The notes: a model not told the origin generated them from the sequence alone. Shown: positions 9,201-16,538, numbered from the stretch's first letter. The stretch is DNA of 25,745 nucleotides from JACCWM01 sp040393065 (GCA_040393065.1 JBEBUW010000063.1:1-25745); one strand, 5' to 3'. Made by a program: numbers and translations.

Positions 9201-9718
9201 CCTCGTGACGCCTTCAACTGCTCCAGCAAAAACATCATCCCCTCGCCGGCCCAGTCGCCCTCGCCGCCCTGTTCCTCAAGCATCCACGTATCCAGATGAT
9301 ACAACGGCGCCTGCAAATGCATCAGCCCGCCCGCAAACCGGCGCCCGACAATGTCCACTGCCACAAGCGGCCCCGCATACGCCTCTTCCACCGCCGACGC
9401 TTCTTCCAATGCGTCTGGCCCATCGGCCGGCACATCCTCCCCGGCAGCCGCCTCATAGCCATCATACGCCGTCGCCTCGCCACCCTCGTCCTGTACCGCC
9501 AGAGTCACCCGAGACCACACAACTTCCAGCGGCTCGGGCAATTCATACAGCATACGCGGATGCAAATGCTCCAGCACATGCACCAGGCTGCGTTTCAACT
9601 TCGCCAACGCCAATTCATGCGTCGCGTCCGCAGCACTCACCAGCGGAAACCCCAACGTATGAGCGATAAAAACATCTTCTCCATAGCGGCGCACCGCCAC
9701 GGCAACTCGTAATTTCAT
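6254..9718 (-). CDS. ClpA/ClpC-like double AAA+ ATPase fused to release-factor-like (PCRF) domain (1154 aa)
   Basis: First gene of the ATPase trio. Residues 1-240 form a non-Clp N-terminal region with acidic linkers. Domain 1: Walker A GPARVGKT (285-292), but Walker B reads VLYMGR (346-351), so DE is GR; catalysis there is unlikely. Domain 2 is canonical: GSTGVGKT (556-563), VVLLDE (619-624), TSN (663-665), arginine finger R706, GAR sensor 2 (765-767). GYVG is absent; MGF (675-677) is at the ClpP-loop position. Residues 847-965 are long charged helices with FWKSPD (890-895), as in domain 1 of RF2. Residues 966-1080 resemble PCRF: PWRALLVDWYGKLCAKRGW, then GKGARPLLQGEDGLHRI, matching the release-factor pattern GxGxYxxLxxExGxHR. 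The codon-reading loop is shortened and no GGQ domain follows. No strong ribosome-binding site is visible before the ATG. The ATPase call is very sure, the PCRF call fairly sure, the cellular role unknown. Confidence 0.9.
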   Translation of the reverse strand: MKLRVAVAVRRYGEDVFIAHTLGFPLVSAADATHELALAKLKRSLVHVLEHLHPRMLYELPEPLEVVWSRVTLAVQDEGGEATAYDGYEAAAGEDVPADGPDALEEASAVEEAYAGPLVAVDIVGRRFAGGLMHLQAPLYHLDTWMLEEQGGEGDWAGEGMMFLLEQLKASRGSGVGRRAVPDAFEVTALEVEVEAMDLATVEEESRWRDYFDAEDLTQVGAASVATPTLEDVAQMWAGESGKGTEGEKAAVGHRFGPVFCREEPLGELVRHVEGKIPAAVVLVGPARVGKTALVKAYARRLLEEGAKKTLWFADSPRLCATDPMSPGWQLQCREIVRELELSGDVLYMGRLVEALDAGKYLGSDYNLAQFLKPHLADQRIRVVAEATVEEWAQIERRDVGFARAFTVMRLVDPEPEVGLEIVRRESERRAALEGVKIGAGAIERAWSLQRRFATEGSPVGRTIDFVARTLTRVVQDLGTEITLTQMVESFCEETGMPPVLLLDDRTLDLEAVRAQLSKRVIGQPEAVARVADVVGVTKAGLAAEDRPLGSFLFVGSTGVGKTELAKALAEFLFGSESRLVRLDMSEYASADGYQRLIGQVAGEEGDLTGPVRRQPFSVVLLDEIEKAHASVFDLLLQVLGEARLTDAAGRTTRFQNTILILTSNLGVESLRPAMGFAEGGKADAGYASHFRREAERFFRAEFLGRIDQFIAFAPLDAETVTAIAARELAGLRQRDGLMSRDMELEFAPEVAGWLAQRGWDVRYGARPIKRAVEREIVWPLAAKLAEFSQMMAAKKMAAGGDEKRAGMWGGLIRVRVGEPVAAGEEPKLVWEVSERSQDGESGQRSLLLEQLEEVSELRRRLRHCLYADVFTVLEWKIDQYDAASQSEHFWKSPDASKIAQEAELARKVVAPIMRIDEELTAFEDFATEAYHSHEFDIVGDLQQRISELQARLDDAFLDVMRTAYQEPDSVVLFMASRNAQDPWRALLVDWYGKLCAKRGWKTKLWRSRTGHELARLEERTGTWRDGWVATKDARGQALALEIVGKGARPLLQGEDGLHRILSPEGSQSVDVVVYREGEGPGGDGVMGEARASASVVRSWNLRTREVTMEVPGVGAVSEAFEAQDPWAAVWPWMEEVAWRLVDVEAGGDEVEWF

Positions 9719-9907
9719 AAGCTGTTCAACGACTCAGTCACCAACCAGTTCCTTCCACCCAATTCCAACCACCCTGTTTTGCACGCCCCCCCTCAAATTG
9801 CAACGCAACAACAACGCAACAACATGGACTCCACCACCCTGTGACCACAATTCAATCATCCCACAACAAGCTCCCACCCAACCCACCGTCTTTCCTGGGC
9901 CCGAACC
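9719..9907. promoter_or_regulatory. Divergent intergenic region
   Basis: This 189-bp gap separates the start of the minus-strand ATPase operon from the plus-strand DUF421 gene, so it must hold promoters for both or share control elements. I see no hexamer pair good enough to name. A short tandem CAACAACGCAACAACG-like stretch lies at about 9801-9822. Confidence 0.4.
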
Positions 9908-10384
9908 ATGCTCGCAGATATCTTCACCATCAACATGTCCCCCCTCGAACTCATCATCCGAGGCACCAGCGTCTACTGGTTCATCTTCGTAGCCTACCGC
10001 TACTTCCTGCGCCGCGGAGCCGGCCAGATAGGCTTCGCCGACATCATGCTCCTCGTCCTCATCGCCGACGCCTCCAGCCTCGCCCTCTCCGGCGCCTACG
10101 AAACCATCACCGAAGGCTTCATCCTCATCTCCACCCTCATGTTCTGGAGCTGGCTCGTCGACTACGCAAGCCTCAAATTCAACTGGGTCAGCCGCCTCAT
10201 CGAACCCACCCCAACCCTCCTCATCTACAACGGCCAGATCCTCCACCGGAACCTCCGCAAAGAACACCTCACCCTCGACGACCTCACCACCCAACTCCGC
10301 TTCAACGGCATCGAATCCGCCACCGAAGTCAAACGCGCCTACTTCGAAGGCGACGGCGAAATCAGCGTCATCCCCTTCAAATAA
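9908..10384 (+). CDS. YetF/YcaP-like (DUF421) inner-membrane protein (158 aa)
   Basis: Predicted cytoplasmic-membrane protein. There are three hydrophobic segments (about residues 13-34, 41-60 and 67-87) and a soluble C-terminal half. The family signature is visible: a GFADIMLLVLIAD-like second segment, a WLVDYA end to the third, then LIEPTPTLLIYNGQIL and LTLDDLTTQLRFNGI, closing with GEISVIPF. Length matches the short members of the family. The biochemical role of DUF421 proteins is not established from sequence. An alternative ATG at residue 10 (9935) would remove only the N-terminal tail; neither start has a good ribosome-binding site. It stands alone, divergent from the ATPase operon and separated from the export operon by a repeat-rich gap. 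Confidence 0.88.
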   Translation: MLADIFTINMSPLELIIRGTSVYWFIFVAYRYFLRRGAGQIGFADIMLLVLIADASSLALSGAYETITEGFILISTLMFWSWLVDYASLKFNWVSRLIEPTPTLLIYNGQILHRNLRKEHLTLDDLTTQLRFNGIESATEVKRAYFEGDGEISVIPFK

Positions 10385-10427
10385 TCCAATCCCCTCCCAC
10401 CACCATACCACCCCAATACACGGCCCC

Positions 10428-10508
10428 GGTTCGCAACGTCACACCCCGCATTTCATGCGGGGCTAGAACCGACGCTGCGCTCCGCACGGGTTTCACCCGG
10501 CTCCGCGG
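10428..10508 (-). repeat. Dispersed two-hairpin element, copy 1 (81 bp)
   Basis: Two perfect stems with a TTC loop: CCCCGCAT/ATGCGGGG (10444-10462) and CGGGT/ACCCG (10487-10499). The segment 10473-10508 is the reverse complement of 15731-15766 with one mismatch in 36. The full 81 bases align end to end with the reverse complement of 15731-15811. No transposase gene lies nearby, so it resembles a REP/BIME-type non-autonomous element. Confidence 0.75.
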
Positions 10509-10567
10509 TGCCTATTCCTGCGTCCTTCCCAAATCCCCACCCACCCAGACACACGCACCCGCGCAGC

Positions 10568-10627
10568 CAGGCGTCAGCCTGAGCGCAGCGCCGCCGGTCG
10601 TTTTAGCCCTCGGCGTCAGCCGACGGG
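10568..10627. repeat. Pair of GTCA-loop hairpins
   Basis: CAGGC/GCCTG (10568-10581) and TCGGC/GCCGA (10610-10623) each enclose a GTCA loop. The second extends through CCC...GGG with one bulged base to 10607-10627. They share the core GGCGTCAGCC. A related 15-mer lies at 142-156 beside the other element copy, so this module appears to travel with the two-hairpin element. Confidence 0.6.
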
Positions 10628-10710
10628 TGCGAACGCCGCAAACCACCCAATTCTCCGATCACCACCACAACGCACCCCGCCCAATCCCCCCTCCCACCCA
10701 CCACACCCAA

Positions 10711-10750
10711 TTCTTCAGACTTACTTAAGATTACAAATGTCTCATATCAT
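10711..10750 (+). promoter_or_regulatory. AT-rich patch, candidate promoter/operator of export operon
   Basis: An AT-rich island in GC-rich surroundings, 44 bases or more upstream of the macA-like start. TATCAT (10745-10750) matches five of six -10 consensus bases. No good -35 is visible at 16-18 bases. TTAC recurs at 10721-10724 and 10731-10734, a ten-base step that would suit a direct-repeat-binding OmpR-type regulator such as the one encoded at 15843. A small palindrome CTTACTTAAG lies at 10720-10729. Confidence 0.35.
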
Positions 10751-10793
10751 GGTAGACCCACCGGCTTCCCAATAACCTCCGAGGAGATCCAAC

Positions 10794-12200
10794 ATGACCG
10801 CACCACCCACCCAGGCCCCGCTAAAATCCCCCCCGCGCCCCGACGAAATCAAAAAAACCATCGCAACCAGCACACGCGCCCGGTTACCGCTGATCATCGT
10901 CTCGCTCCTGGTGCTGGGCGGTATCGTGGCCGGACTGGTCTGGTGGAAAATGCCTCGCGAAGCCGAAATCGTTTACACAACCCGCCCGATTGCGCGCGGC
11001 GACATCATCGTTTCCGCCACCGCAACCGGTACACTGGAACCCCGACGCACCGTCAGCATCGGCGCCGAAATCTCCGGACGCATCGAGAGCGTCGAAGTCG
11101 AAAACAACCAGCCTGTCACCGCCGGACAGGTCATGGCCACGTTTGACACCTCCACCATCGAAAGCTCGCTCGAGCTCCAACGCGCAAACCTTGCCGGTAT
11201 GGACGCCTCTGTGCGCCGCGCCGTCGCCATCTACGAACAAGCTCAAAGCGACGAAGCCCGCACCCTGGCCCTGGTCGAGCGCGGCATCGTCTCACGCGCC
11301 GAAGGCGAAGTCGCAACCTCCGCCGTAGTCCGCGCCAAAGCCGACCTCGACGCCGCACGCTCCAACGTCGCCCGCGCACGCGCCTCCGTTACCGACGTCA
11401 AAACACAGCTCGACAAAACCGTCATCATCTCGCCCATCGACGGCGTCGTTCTCTCCCGCAAAGTCGAACCCGGCCAGACCGTCGCCTCCTCCCTGCAAGC
11501 ACCCGAATTGTTCATCGTCGCCGAAGACCTCTCCCGCATGAAACTCAACGTCTGGGTCGACGAAGCCGACGTCGGCCTGGTGCAAGCCGGCCAGTCCGCC
11601 ACGTTTACCGTCAGCGCATGGCCCGGAAAAACCTTCGATGCCACCGTCGAAACCCTCGACCTCTCGCCGACCATGACCGACAACGTCGTCACCTACACCG
11701 CCGTACTCTCGGTCGAAAACCCCGAAGGACTGCTCCGCCCCGGCATGACCGCCAACGCAACCATCATCACCGGCCAACAAACCGACGTCTTGCGCGTCCC
11801 CAACGCCGCCCTGCGCTGGCAGCCACCCGTCGCCGAATCCAAATCCGGCTCGCCGCTCGTCCCCACGATGCGTTTTGGCAGACGTCGCGGCGGTGGCGCA
11901 GCCAGCGGCTTCGGCACCGTGCACGTCCTCCAAAACGGTGTCCCCACGCCCGTCCGCGTGCAAACCGGACGCACCGACGGACGCTTCACCGAAATCATGA
12001 CCGACGAAAACACCGCCAGCACCATCTTCGAAGGCGCCGAAATCATCGTCGGTCAGACCACCGCCGAGCAAGCCGCCGAACAGTCACCCGAAGCCGGCCC
12101 CGGCAACGCGCCCGCCCCCGGCAATTCCAAAGCCCCCGGCAACTCCAAAGGCCCCGCCAGCCCACCATCTGCCAACGCCGATCAACCCGGAGGTGCCTGA
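10794..12200 (+). CDS. MacA-like periplasmic adaptor (HlyD/RND membrane-fusion family, 468 aa)
   Basis: Inner-membrane-anchored adaptor of a tripartite ABC exporter, bridging the permease to the outer-membrane channel. It has one N-terminal membrane segment (residues 31-51), a lipoyl-like half (about 76-120, with SGRIESVEVENNQPVTAGQ), a helical hairpin (about 121-207), the second lipoyl half (SPIDGVVLSRKVEPGQTV, 213-230), then beta-barrel and membrane-proximal domains, including GLLRPGMTANATI (312-324). The last ~45 residues are a low-complexity Pro/Gly/Asn/Ala tail with PGN(S/A)-type repeats, longer than MacA needs. GAGGAG lies 7 bases before the ATG. It is the first gene of the operon; its TGA shares one base with the next ATG. 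A Gly/Arg-rich insert (361-372) is also unusual. Substrate is not predictable. Confidence 0.9.
   Translation: MTAPPTQAPLKSPPRPDEIKKTIATSTRARLPLIIVSLLVLGGIVAGLVWWKMPREAEIVYTTRPIARGDIIVSATATGTLEPRRTVSIGAEISGRIESVEVENNQPVTAGQVMATFDTSTIESSLELQRANLAGMDASVRRAVAIYEQAQSDEARTLALVERGIVSRAEGEVATSAVVRAKADLDAARSNVARARASVTDVKTQLDKTVIISPIDGVVLSRKVEPGQTVASSLQAPELFIVAEDLSRMKLNVWVDEADVGLVQAGQSATFTVSAWPGKTFDATVETLDLSPTMTDNVVTYTAVLSVENPEGLLRPGMTANATIITGQQTDVLRVPNAALRWQPPVAESKSGSPLVPTMRFGRRRGGGAASGFGTVHVLQNGVPTPVRVQTGRTDGRFTEIMTDENTASTIFEGAEIIVGQTTAEQAAEQSPEAGPGNAPAPGNSKAPGNSKGPASPPSANADQPGGA
12189..12194 (+). promoter_or_regulatory. Ribosome-binding site fixing the ABC ATPase start
   Basis: GGAGGT ends five bases before the ATG at 12200. 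The reading frame stays open far upstream, so this site is what picks 12200 as the start. It lies inside the end of the adaptor gene. Confidence 0.75.
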
Positions 12201-12910
12201 TGAACCAGGATACTCCGATCATCGAAATGCTCGACATCTACAAAATCTACGGCTCCGGCAACACCGAAGTCCGCGCCCTCAACGGCGTCAACTTCCGCAT
12301 CGATCACGGCGAATTTGTCGCCGTCATGGGTCCCAGCGGCTCCGGCAAATCCACCACCATGAACATCGTCGGCTGCCTGGATACGCCCTCCGCCGGAAGC
12401 TACAACTTCTGCGGACTCGATGTCGCCAACTTCTCCAACGACCAGCTCGCCCTGTTGCGTCGCAACTACCTGGGATTCATCTTCCAGAGCTTCAACCTCA
12501 TTGCGCGCACCACCGCACTCGAAAACGTCGAACTCCCCCTCGTCTACAAAGGCGTCAAACCTTCCATCCGCAGAAAAATCGCCCTGGAAGCCCTCGACTC
12601 CGTAGGCCTGGCCCAGCGTTTTGACCACACCCCCGCACAACTCTCCGGCGGCCAGCAACAACGCGTCGCCATTGCCCGCGCGCTCGTCACCGACCCGACC
12701 CTGCTCCTGGCCGACGAACCCACCGGAAACCTCGATACCAAAACCACCCAGGAAGTCATCAACCTGCTCAAAACCCTGAACGAAGAGCGCGGCATCACCG
12801 TCGTCATGGTCACCCACGAACCCGAAGTTGCCGTCAACGCCCAGCGCGTTTTGTGGTTTGTCGACGGACGCCTCGAAAAAGACGGTACGCCCCAGGAGGT
12901 CCTCACATGA
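12200..12910 (+). CDS. ABC transporter ATPase, MacB/LolD type (236 aa)
   Basis: Nucleotide-binding subunit of the exporter, on the cytoplasmic face. Complete motif set: Walker A GPSGSGKS (44-51), Q-loop Q96 in FQSFNLI, signature LSGGQQQR (148-155), Walker B LLLADEP (168-174) and switch His206 in VTHEP. The PTGNLD sequence after Walker B is typical of the MacB/LolD/FtsE group. ATPase and permease are separate genes here, as in YknY/YknZ-type systems, not fused as in E. coli MacB. The start is set by GGAGGT at 12189. Its end overlaps the permease start by four bases (ATGA), so the stoichiometry is probably coupled by translation. Confidence 0.93.
   Translation: MNQDTPIIEMLDIYKIYGSGNTEVRALNGVNFRIDHGEFVAVMGPSGSGKSTTMNIVGCLDTPSAGSYNFCGLDVANFSNDQLALLRRNYLGFIFQSFNLIARTTALENVELPLVYKGVKPSIRRKIALEALDSVGLAQRFDHTPAQLSGGQQQRVAIARALVTDPTLLLADEPTGNLDTKTTQEVINLLKTLNEERGITVVMVTHEPEVAVNAQRVLWFVDGRLEKDGTPQEVLT
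12894..12900 (+). promoter_or_regulatory. Ribosome-binding site fixing the permease start
   Basis: AGGAGGT, a near-perfect anti-16S match, ends six bases before ATG 12907. An in-frame upstream start at 12853 would add 18 residues lying wholly within the ATPase gene, so 12907 is preferred. Confidence 0.8.
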
Positions 12911-14121
12911 GAACCCTCGACATCTTCCGCATGTCCTTCACCGCCATCGCGCGCAACAAAGTCCGCTCCGTCCTCACCGCTCTTGGCATCGTCATCGGCG
13001 TCGCCAGCGTCATCGCCATGGTCCACCTCGGCCAGTCCGCCACGCAAAGCGTCACCGACAGCATCTCCTCCATGGGCTCCAACCTGCTCATCGCCCAGAC
13101 CGGCCGAGGACAACGCGGACGCGGCGGCGTCGCCGGCATGCCGCCCGCCTTCACCCACGACGACGTCCAGACCATCATCGAAGAATTCGACGACGTCATC
13201 GTCGCCCCCCTCGTCAACTCCCAACAAAGCCTGGTCTACGGAAACGTCAACCACAGCGTCTCCATCACCGGCACCACCAACGAATACTTCGCCATCCGCA
13301 ACTGGAACCTGGCCACCGGACGCTTCTTCGAAGACGGCGAAAGCGAAAGCTCCGCCACCGTCTGCATCCTCGGCAAAACCGCCGCAGAAACCATGTTCGG
13401 CCAGCAAGACCCGCTCGGACACACCCTGCGCGTCGGCCGCACCTCCTGCGAAGTCATCGGCACCCTCGAACCCAAAGGCTCCTCCATGGGCCAGGACGCC
13501 GACGACGTCCTCATCATGCCCGTCGGCACCGTCCAACAACGCCTCATCGGCAACCTCGACATCCGCCAGATCTACATCTCCGCCACCGTCGACGGCACCA
13601 CCGGACGCATCAAAGCCGACCTCGAACGCTTCTTCCGCGAACGCCGCGCAAACCCCGGCAACCGCAACGCCGAAGACGATTTCTTCGTACGCGACATGCA
13701 AGAAATCGCCGACACCCTCGAAGGCACCACCCGCGTCCTCACCCTGCTGCTCGCCTCCATCGCCGCCGTCAGCCTGCTCGTCGGCGGCATCGGCATCATG
13801 AACATCATGCTTGTCTCCGTCACCGAACGAACCCGCGAAATCGGTATCCGCATCGCCATCGGCGCCCAGGTCCGCGACGTCCTCGTCCAATTCCTCGTCG
13901 AATCCATCGCCATTTCCACCCTCGGCGGCTTCATCGGCGTGGTCCTCGGCGTCGGCGCCACCTGGTTCGCCACCGACAAAATGAACATGCCCTTCACACT
14001 CTCCGTCGAAACCATGCTGCTCGGCTTTGGATTCTCCGTCGTCGTCGGCATCATCTTTGGCTTCGTCCCCGCCCGAAAAGCCGCAAACCTCAACCCCATC
14101 GAGGCGCTCCGTCATGAGTAG
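12907..14121 (+). CDS. MacB/FtsX-family ABC exporter permease (404 aa)
   Basis: Membrane subunit of the exporter, working by mechanotransmission: periplasmic-domain movement is driven by the cytoplasmic ATPase. There is one N-terminal membrane segment (about residues 20-42, VRSVLTALGIVIGVASVIAM) and a large periplasmic MacB_PCD-type domain (about 43-280) with the usual SMGSNLL and LGHTLRVG stretches. Three C-terminal segments form the FtsX domain, including SLLVGGIGIMNIMLVSVTER and REIGIRIAIGA, ending in VPARKAANLNPIEALRHE. All are hallmarks of the family at normal length. It overlaps the ATPase gene by four bases and the outer-membrane gene by eight. The Gly/Arg-rich insert GRGQRGRGGVAG (67-78) replaces part of a loop. 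Confidence 0.92.
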   Translation: MRTLDIFRMSFTAIARNKVRSVLTALGIVIGVASVIAMVHLGQSATQSVTDSISSMGSNLLIAQTGRGQRGRGGVAGMPPAFTHDDVQTIIEEFDDVIVAPLVNSQQSLVYGNVNHSVSITGTTNEYFAIRNWNLATGRFFEDGESESSATVCILGKTAAETMFGQQDPLGHTLRVGRTSCEVIGTLEPKGSSMGQDADDVLIMPVGTVQQRLIGNLDIRQIYISATVDGTTGRIKADLERFFRERRANPGNRNAEDDFFVRDMQEIADTLEGTTRVLTLLLASIAAVSLLVGGIGIMNIMLVSVTERTREIGIRIAIGAQVRDVLVQFLVESIAISTLGGFIGVVLGVGATWFATDKMNMPFTLSVETMLLGFGFSVVVGIIFGFVPARKAANLNPIEALRHE

Positions 14122-15646
14122 TACATCCGTAAAAAACACCATCCTCATCGCTCTTGGCGCCACCCTGGCCCTGGCCACCGCTCTCCCACAACCCGCTACC
14201 GCTCAGGACGCGCCCCAACCAACCCAACAGCAACCACAAACCACCCAAACCGATGCGCGCGCCCTCACCCTCAGCCCGCGCGAAGCCATCGACCTCGCCA
14301 TCCAGCAAAACCCCGACCTGCGCCTCACCCGCATCGAAAGCCAGCGCGCCGAACTCGCGGTCGAAAGCGCCGAAACACGCCGCACACCGCTCTTCACCGC
14401 CGAAGCCGGCTACCGCTACGGCAAAACGCCCAGCCTCTCCGCCGACGGCACCCGCCTCAACAACTCGAGCTCGCTGACCTTCTCCTCACGCCTGGCCCAC
14501 ACCCTGCCTGTCGGAACCCAACTCGCTGCCAGCGCCGCTTTCGGCCGCGCCGTCCGCGACTCCGCAGGCTTTGCCCAGTTCGGCGCCGCCTACGATACAA
14601 GCCTCGGCATCAACATCTCCCAACCTCTGCTGCGAGGCTTCGGCGAAGAAATCAACAACGCCGCCATCACCTCCGCCCGCCTCTCCCAACAAATCCTCAC
14701 CGCCCAGCAACTCGCCCAGGCCAACGCCATCACCGCAAGCGTCCTCTCCGCCTACTGGGATCTCTGGCTCGCCCAACAAAACGTCGCCATCCAACAGGCT
14801 GCCCTCGAAATCGCACAACAAAACATCGAAAACGCCGAATACCGACTCGAAACCGGCGCCATCGCACCCGCCGATCTCATCCCCCTGCGCCTCGAACTCA
14901 CCAACCTCGAAAGCAGCCTCGTCACCGCCCGCAATCTCGTCCGCCAACGCTCCGCCGAACTCGCCAATTTGACCGGCCAGAACCCCGCAATCCCCCTGCA
15001 AGCAAACGCCGAACTGCCCGAGCTCGACATCCCATCCCTCGAAAACGCCATGCAGCTCTACAAAGAAAACTCCTACGAGCTCGCACGCCTCGAACTCGCC
15101 ATCGAAAACGCACGCCTCCAGGCACGCCTGGCCGAGAACGACGCACGCCCACGCCTGGACGCCGTCGCCTCCTTCGAACTCGCTGGACTCGACCGCGACG
15201 CCATCGACTCCATCGCACAGCTCCCCCAATTCAACGCCTTCACCGCATTCGCCGGCCTGCGCCTCGAACTCCCCATCCGCAACCGCTCCGCCCAGGCCGA
15301 AGCCGAACGCGCCAACCTCGCCGTCCTCGTCGCCCAGACCGACTACGAACGCAGCACCACCAACGCCAACACCCGCGTCCTCACCCTCTTAAACGACGCT
15401 CAGACCACACAAGAACGCATCCGACTCGCCAGGCAAAGCGCCGAACTCGCCAAACAAAGCGTCGAAGCCCAGACCGCACGCTTCGACACCGGCCGCGGAA
15501 CCTCCTTCGACGTCGTCACCGCCCTCCAACGCTACCAGGAAGCCGAACTCCGCGTCGTCGAAACCCAGGTCGACATCATCCGCCGCATCCTCTCCATCGA
15601 CGAACTCACCGGCCAACTCCTCCAACGCTGGAACATCACCCTCTAA
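14114..15646 (+). CDS. TolC-family outer-membrane channel (510 aa)
   Basis: Trimeric outer-membrane efflux duct for the MacA/MacB-like pump. The chosen ATG (14114) gives a clean signal peptide: basic VKN, hydrophobic ILIALGATLALATAL, and cleavage near PATA-Q (residues 27-31). An upstream in-frame start at 14027 would bury it. A Gln/Pro/Thr-rich linker (31-48) follows, then two outer-membrane-efflux repeats of long Ala/Glu/Gln-rich helices with short beta segments, ending RRILSIDELTGQLLQRWNITL. The motif SQPLLRGFG (about 172-180) is typical of the family. The start overlaps the permease stop by eight bases, so it is the last gene of the operon. The TolC fold is sure; the transported substrate is unknown. 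Confidence 0.9.
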   Translation: MSSTSVKNTILIALGATLALATALPQPATAQDAPQPTQQQPQTTQTDARALTLSPREAIDLAIQQNPDLRLTRIESQRAELAVESAETRRTPLFTAEAGYRYGKTPSLSADGTRLNNSSSLTFSSRLAHTLPVGTQLAASAAFGRAVRDSAGFAQFGAAYDTSLGINISQPLLRGFGEEINNAAITSARLSQQILTAQQLAQANAITASVLSAYWDLWLAQQNVAIQQAALEIAQQNIENAEYRLETGAIAPADLIPLRLELTNLESSLVTARNLVRQRSAELANLTGQNPAIPLQANAELPELDIPSLENAMQLYKENSYELARLELAIENARLQARLAENDARPRLDAVASFELAGLDRDAIDSIAQLPQFNAFTAFAGLRLELPIRNRSAQAEAERANLAVLVAQTDYERSTTNANTRVLTLLNDAQTTQERIRLARQSAELAKQSVEAQTARFDTGRGTSFDVVTALQRYQEAELRVVETQVDIIRRILSIDELTGQLLQRWNITL

Positions 15647-15684
15647 CCCCAACCCCAACCCACCACCCGCGGAACCAATTTTCA

Positions 15685-15700
15685 CAATAACTCATTATTT
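15685..15700. promoter_or_regulatory. AT-rich inverted repeat upstream of two-component genes
   Basis: AATAA (15686-15690) and TTATT (15695-15699) flank CTCA in an AT-rich island within GC-rich DNA, ~145 bases before the response-regulator start. Such islands often mark promoters or operators. No convincing -35/-10 pair was found. Confidence 0.3.
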
Positions 15701-15728
15701 GCACCACATGGACCCCCACCAATCCACC

Positions 15729-15811
15729 ACCCGCGGAGCCGGGTGAAACCCGTGCGCAGCGCAGCGGCCGTGCTAACCCACGGTGAAACCGTGGGGGTGA
15801 CGGTGCAAACC
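15729..15811 (+). repeat. Dispersed two-hairpin element, copy 2
   Basis: Stems CGGGT/ACCCG (15740-15752) and CCCACGGT/ACCGTGGG (15777-15795) each close a GAA loop. The region 15731-15811 is the inverted counterpart of 10428-10508, with the same 81-base length. The larger stem differs at four positions and each change is compensated on the other arm. It lies 3' of the TolC-like gene and 5' of the response regulator, so it could end or protect the export-operon mRNA. Confidence 0.75.
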
Positions 15812-15842
15812 ACCCATTACCTCTCACAACCCCATAAAACCC

Positions 15843-16538
15843 ATGACCCCACCCAAAAACCACATCCTCCTCGTCGAAGACGACCAGAAACTCGGCGCCT
15901 CCATCGTCTACGAACTCCAGGAAGCCGACTACCGCGTCACCTGGCTCAAATCCGGCTCCGACGCACGCCTACTCGAGCCCGACGACTTCGACCTCATCGT
16001 CCTCGACTTGATGCTCCCCGGCCGACACGGCTTCGATCTCCTCAAAGACTACCGAGCCAAAGCCGACACGCCCGTCATCCTGCTCACAGCCCGCACCGAC
16101 ACCCAGGACAAAGTCCGCGGCCTGCAGCTTGGCGCCGACGACTACCTCACCAAACCCTTCTGGCCCGAAGAACTCCTGGCCCGCATCGAAGCACGCCTCA
16201 GACGCCCCCTCATCCGACGCGACGCGGACCTCATCGCAGGCCCCCTGAAAATCGACCTCACCGCGCGCCAGGTCTTCGTCGAAGACCAACCCATCGAGCT
16301 CACCCGCGCCGAATTCGACATCCTGGCCGAACTCGCCCGACGCCCCGGTATGGCCGTCACACGCCGCCAGCTCGTCGAGCGCGTCCTGCCCGGAGAATCC
16401 GATAACGCCGAACGCACCCTCGACGTCCACGTATCCCGCATCCGCAAAAAACTCGCCGACGCCGCCCCCATGCTCGAAACCGTCTGGGGCATCGGCTACC
16501 GCTTAAACGCCAACCAAACGCCCAACGAGGAATCCTGA
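15843..16538 (+). CDS. OmpR/PhoB-family response regulator (231 aa)
   Basis: DNA-binding half of a two-component system. The receiver domain has acidic residues E12, D13 and D14, phospho-acceptor D55 in VLDLMLPG, T82 and K104 (YLTKPF). The C-terminal winged helix (about 135-225) includes LTRAEFDILAELAR, the RTLDVHVSRIRKKL recognition-helix region and WGIGYRL. Length is normal. No ribosome-binding site is visible before the ATG. The histidine-kinase gene starts two bases after its stop, so the pair is one operon. Its position directly after the export operon suggests that operon as a target, by inference. Confidence 0.93.
   Translation: MTPPKNHILLVEDDQKLGASIVYELQEADYRVTWLKSGSDARLLEPDDFDLIVLDLMLPGRHGFDLLKDYRAKADTPVILLTARTDTQDKVRGLQLGADDYLTKPFWPEELLARIEARLRRPLIRRDADLIAGPLKIDLTARQVFVEDQPIELTRAEFDILAELARRPGMAVTRRQLVERVLPGESDNAERTLDVHVSRIRKKLADAAPMLETVWGIGYRLNANQTPNEES

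Larger units (their letters stand above)
10385..10793. other. 409-bp repeat-rich gap before the export operon
   Basis: No gene is supported. The gap holds a two-hairpin element (10428-10508), a pair of GTCA-loop hairpins (10568-10627), one unit of the 34-bp repeat arrayed at 18381-18516 (15 bases at 10648-10662), and an AT-rich promoter-like patch (10711-10750). A strong GAGGAG ribosome-binding site (10781-10786) lies 7 bases before the macA-like ATG. Confidence 0.6.

Noticed and set aside
179..9718. Calling the three ATPases clpA, clpB, clpC or clpV
   Set aside because: No Clp N-domain, no ClpB middle domain, a degenerate first Walker B and no GYVG loop; only the general Clp/Hsp100 family is supported.
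9734..10411. Minus-strand acidic frame (~225 codons) over the DUF421 gene
   Set aside because: Antisense to a gene with clear family motifs; made of Glu/Asp/Gly/Val runs.
12544..14178. Minus-strand Asp/Gly/Glu-rich open frame (~544 codons)
   Set aside because: Shadow of the ABC ATPase and permease genes; low-complexity acidic composition only.
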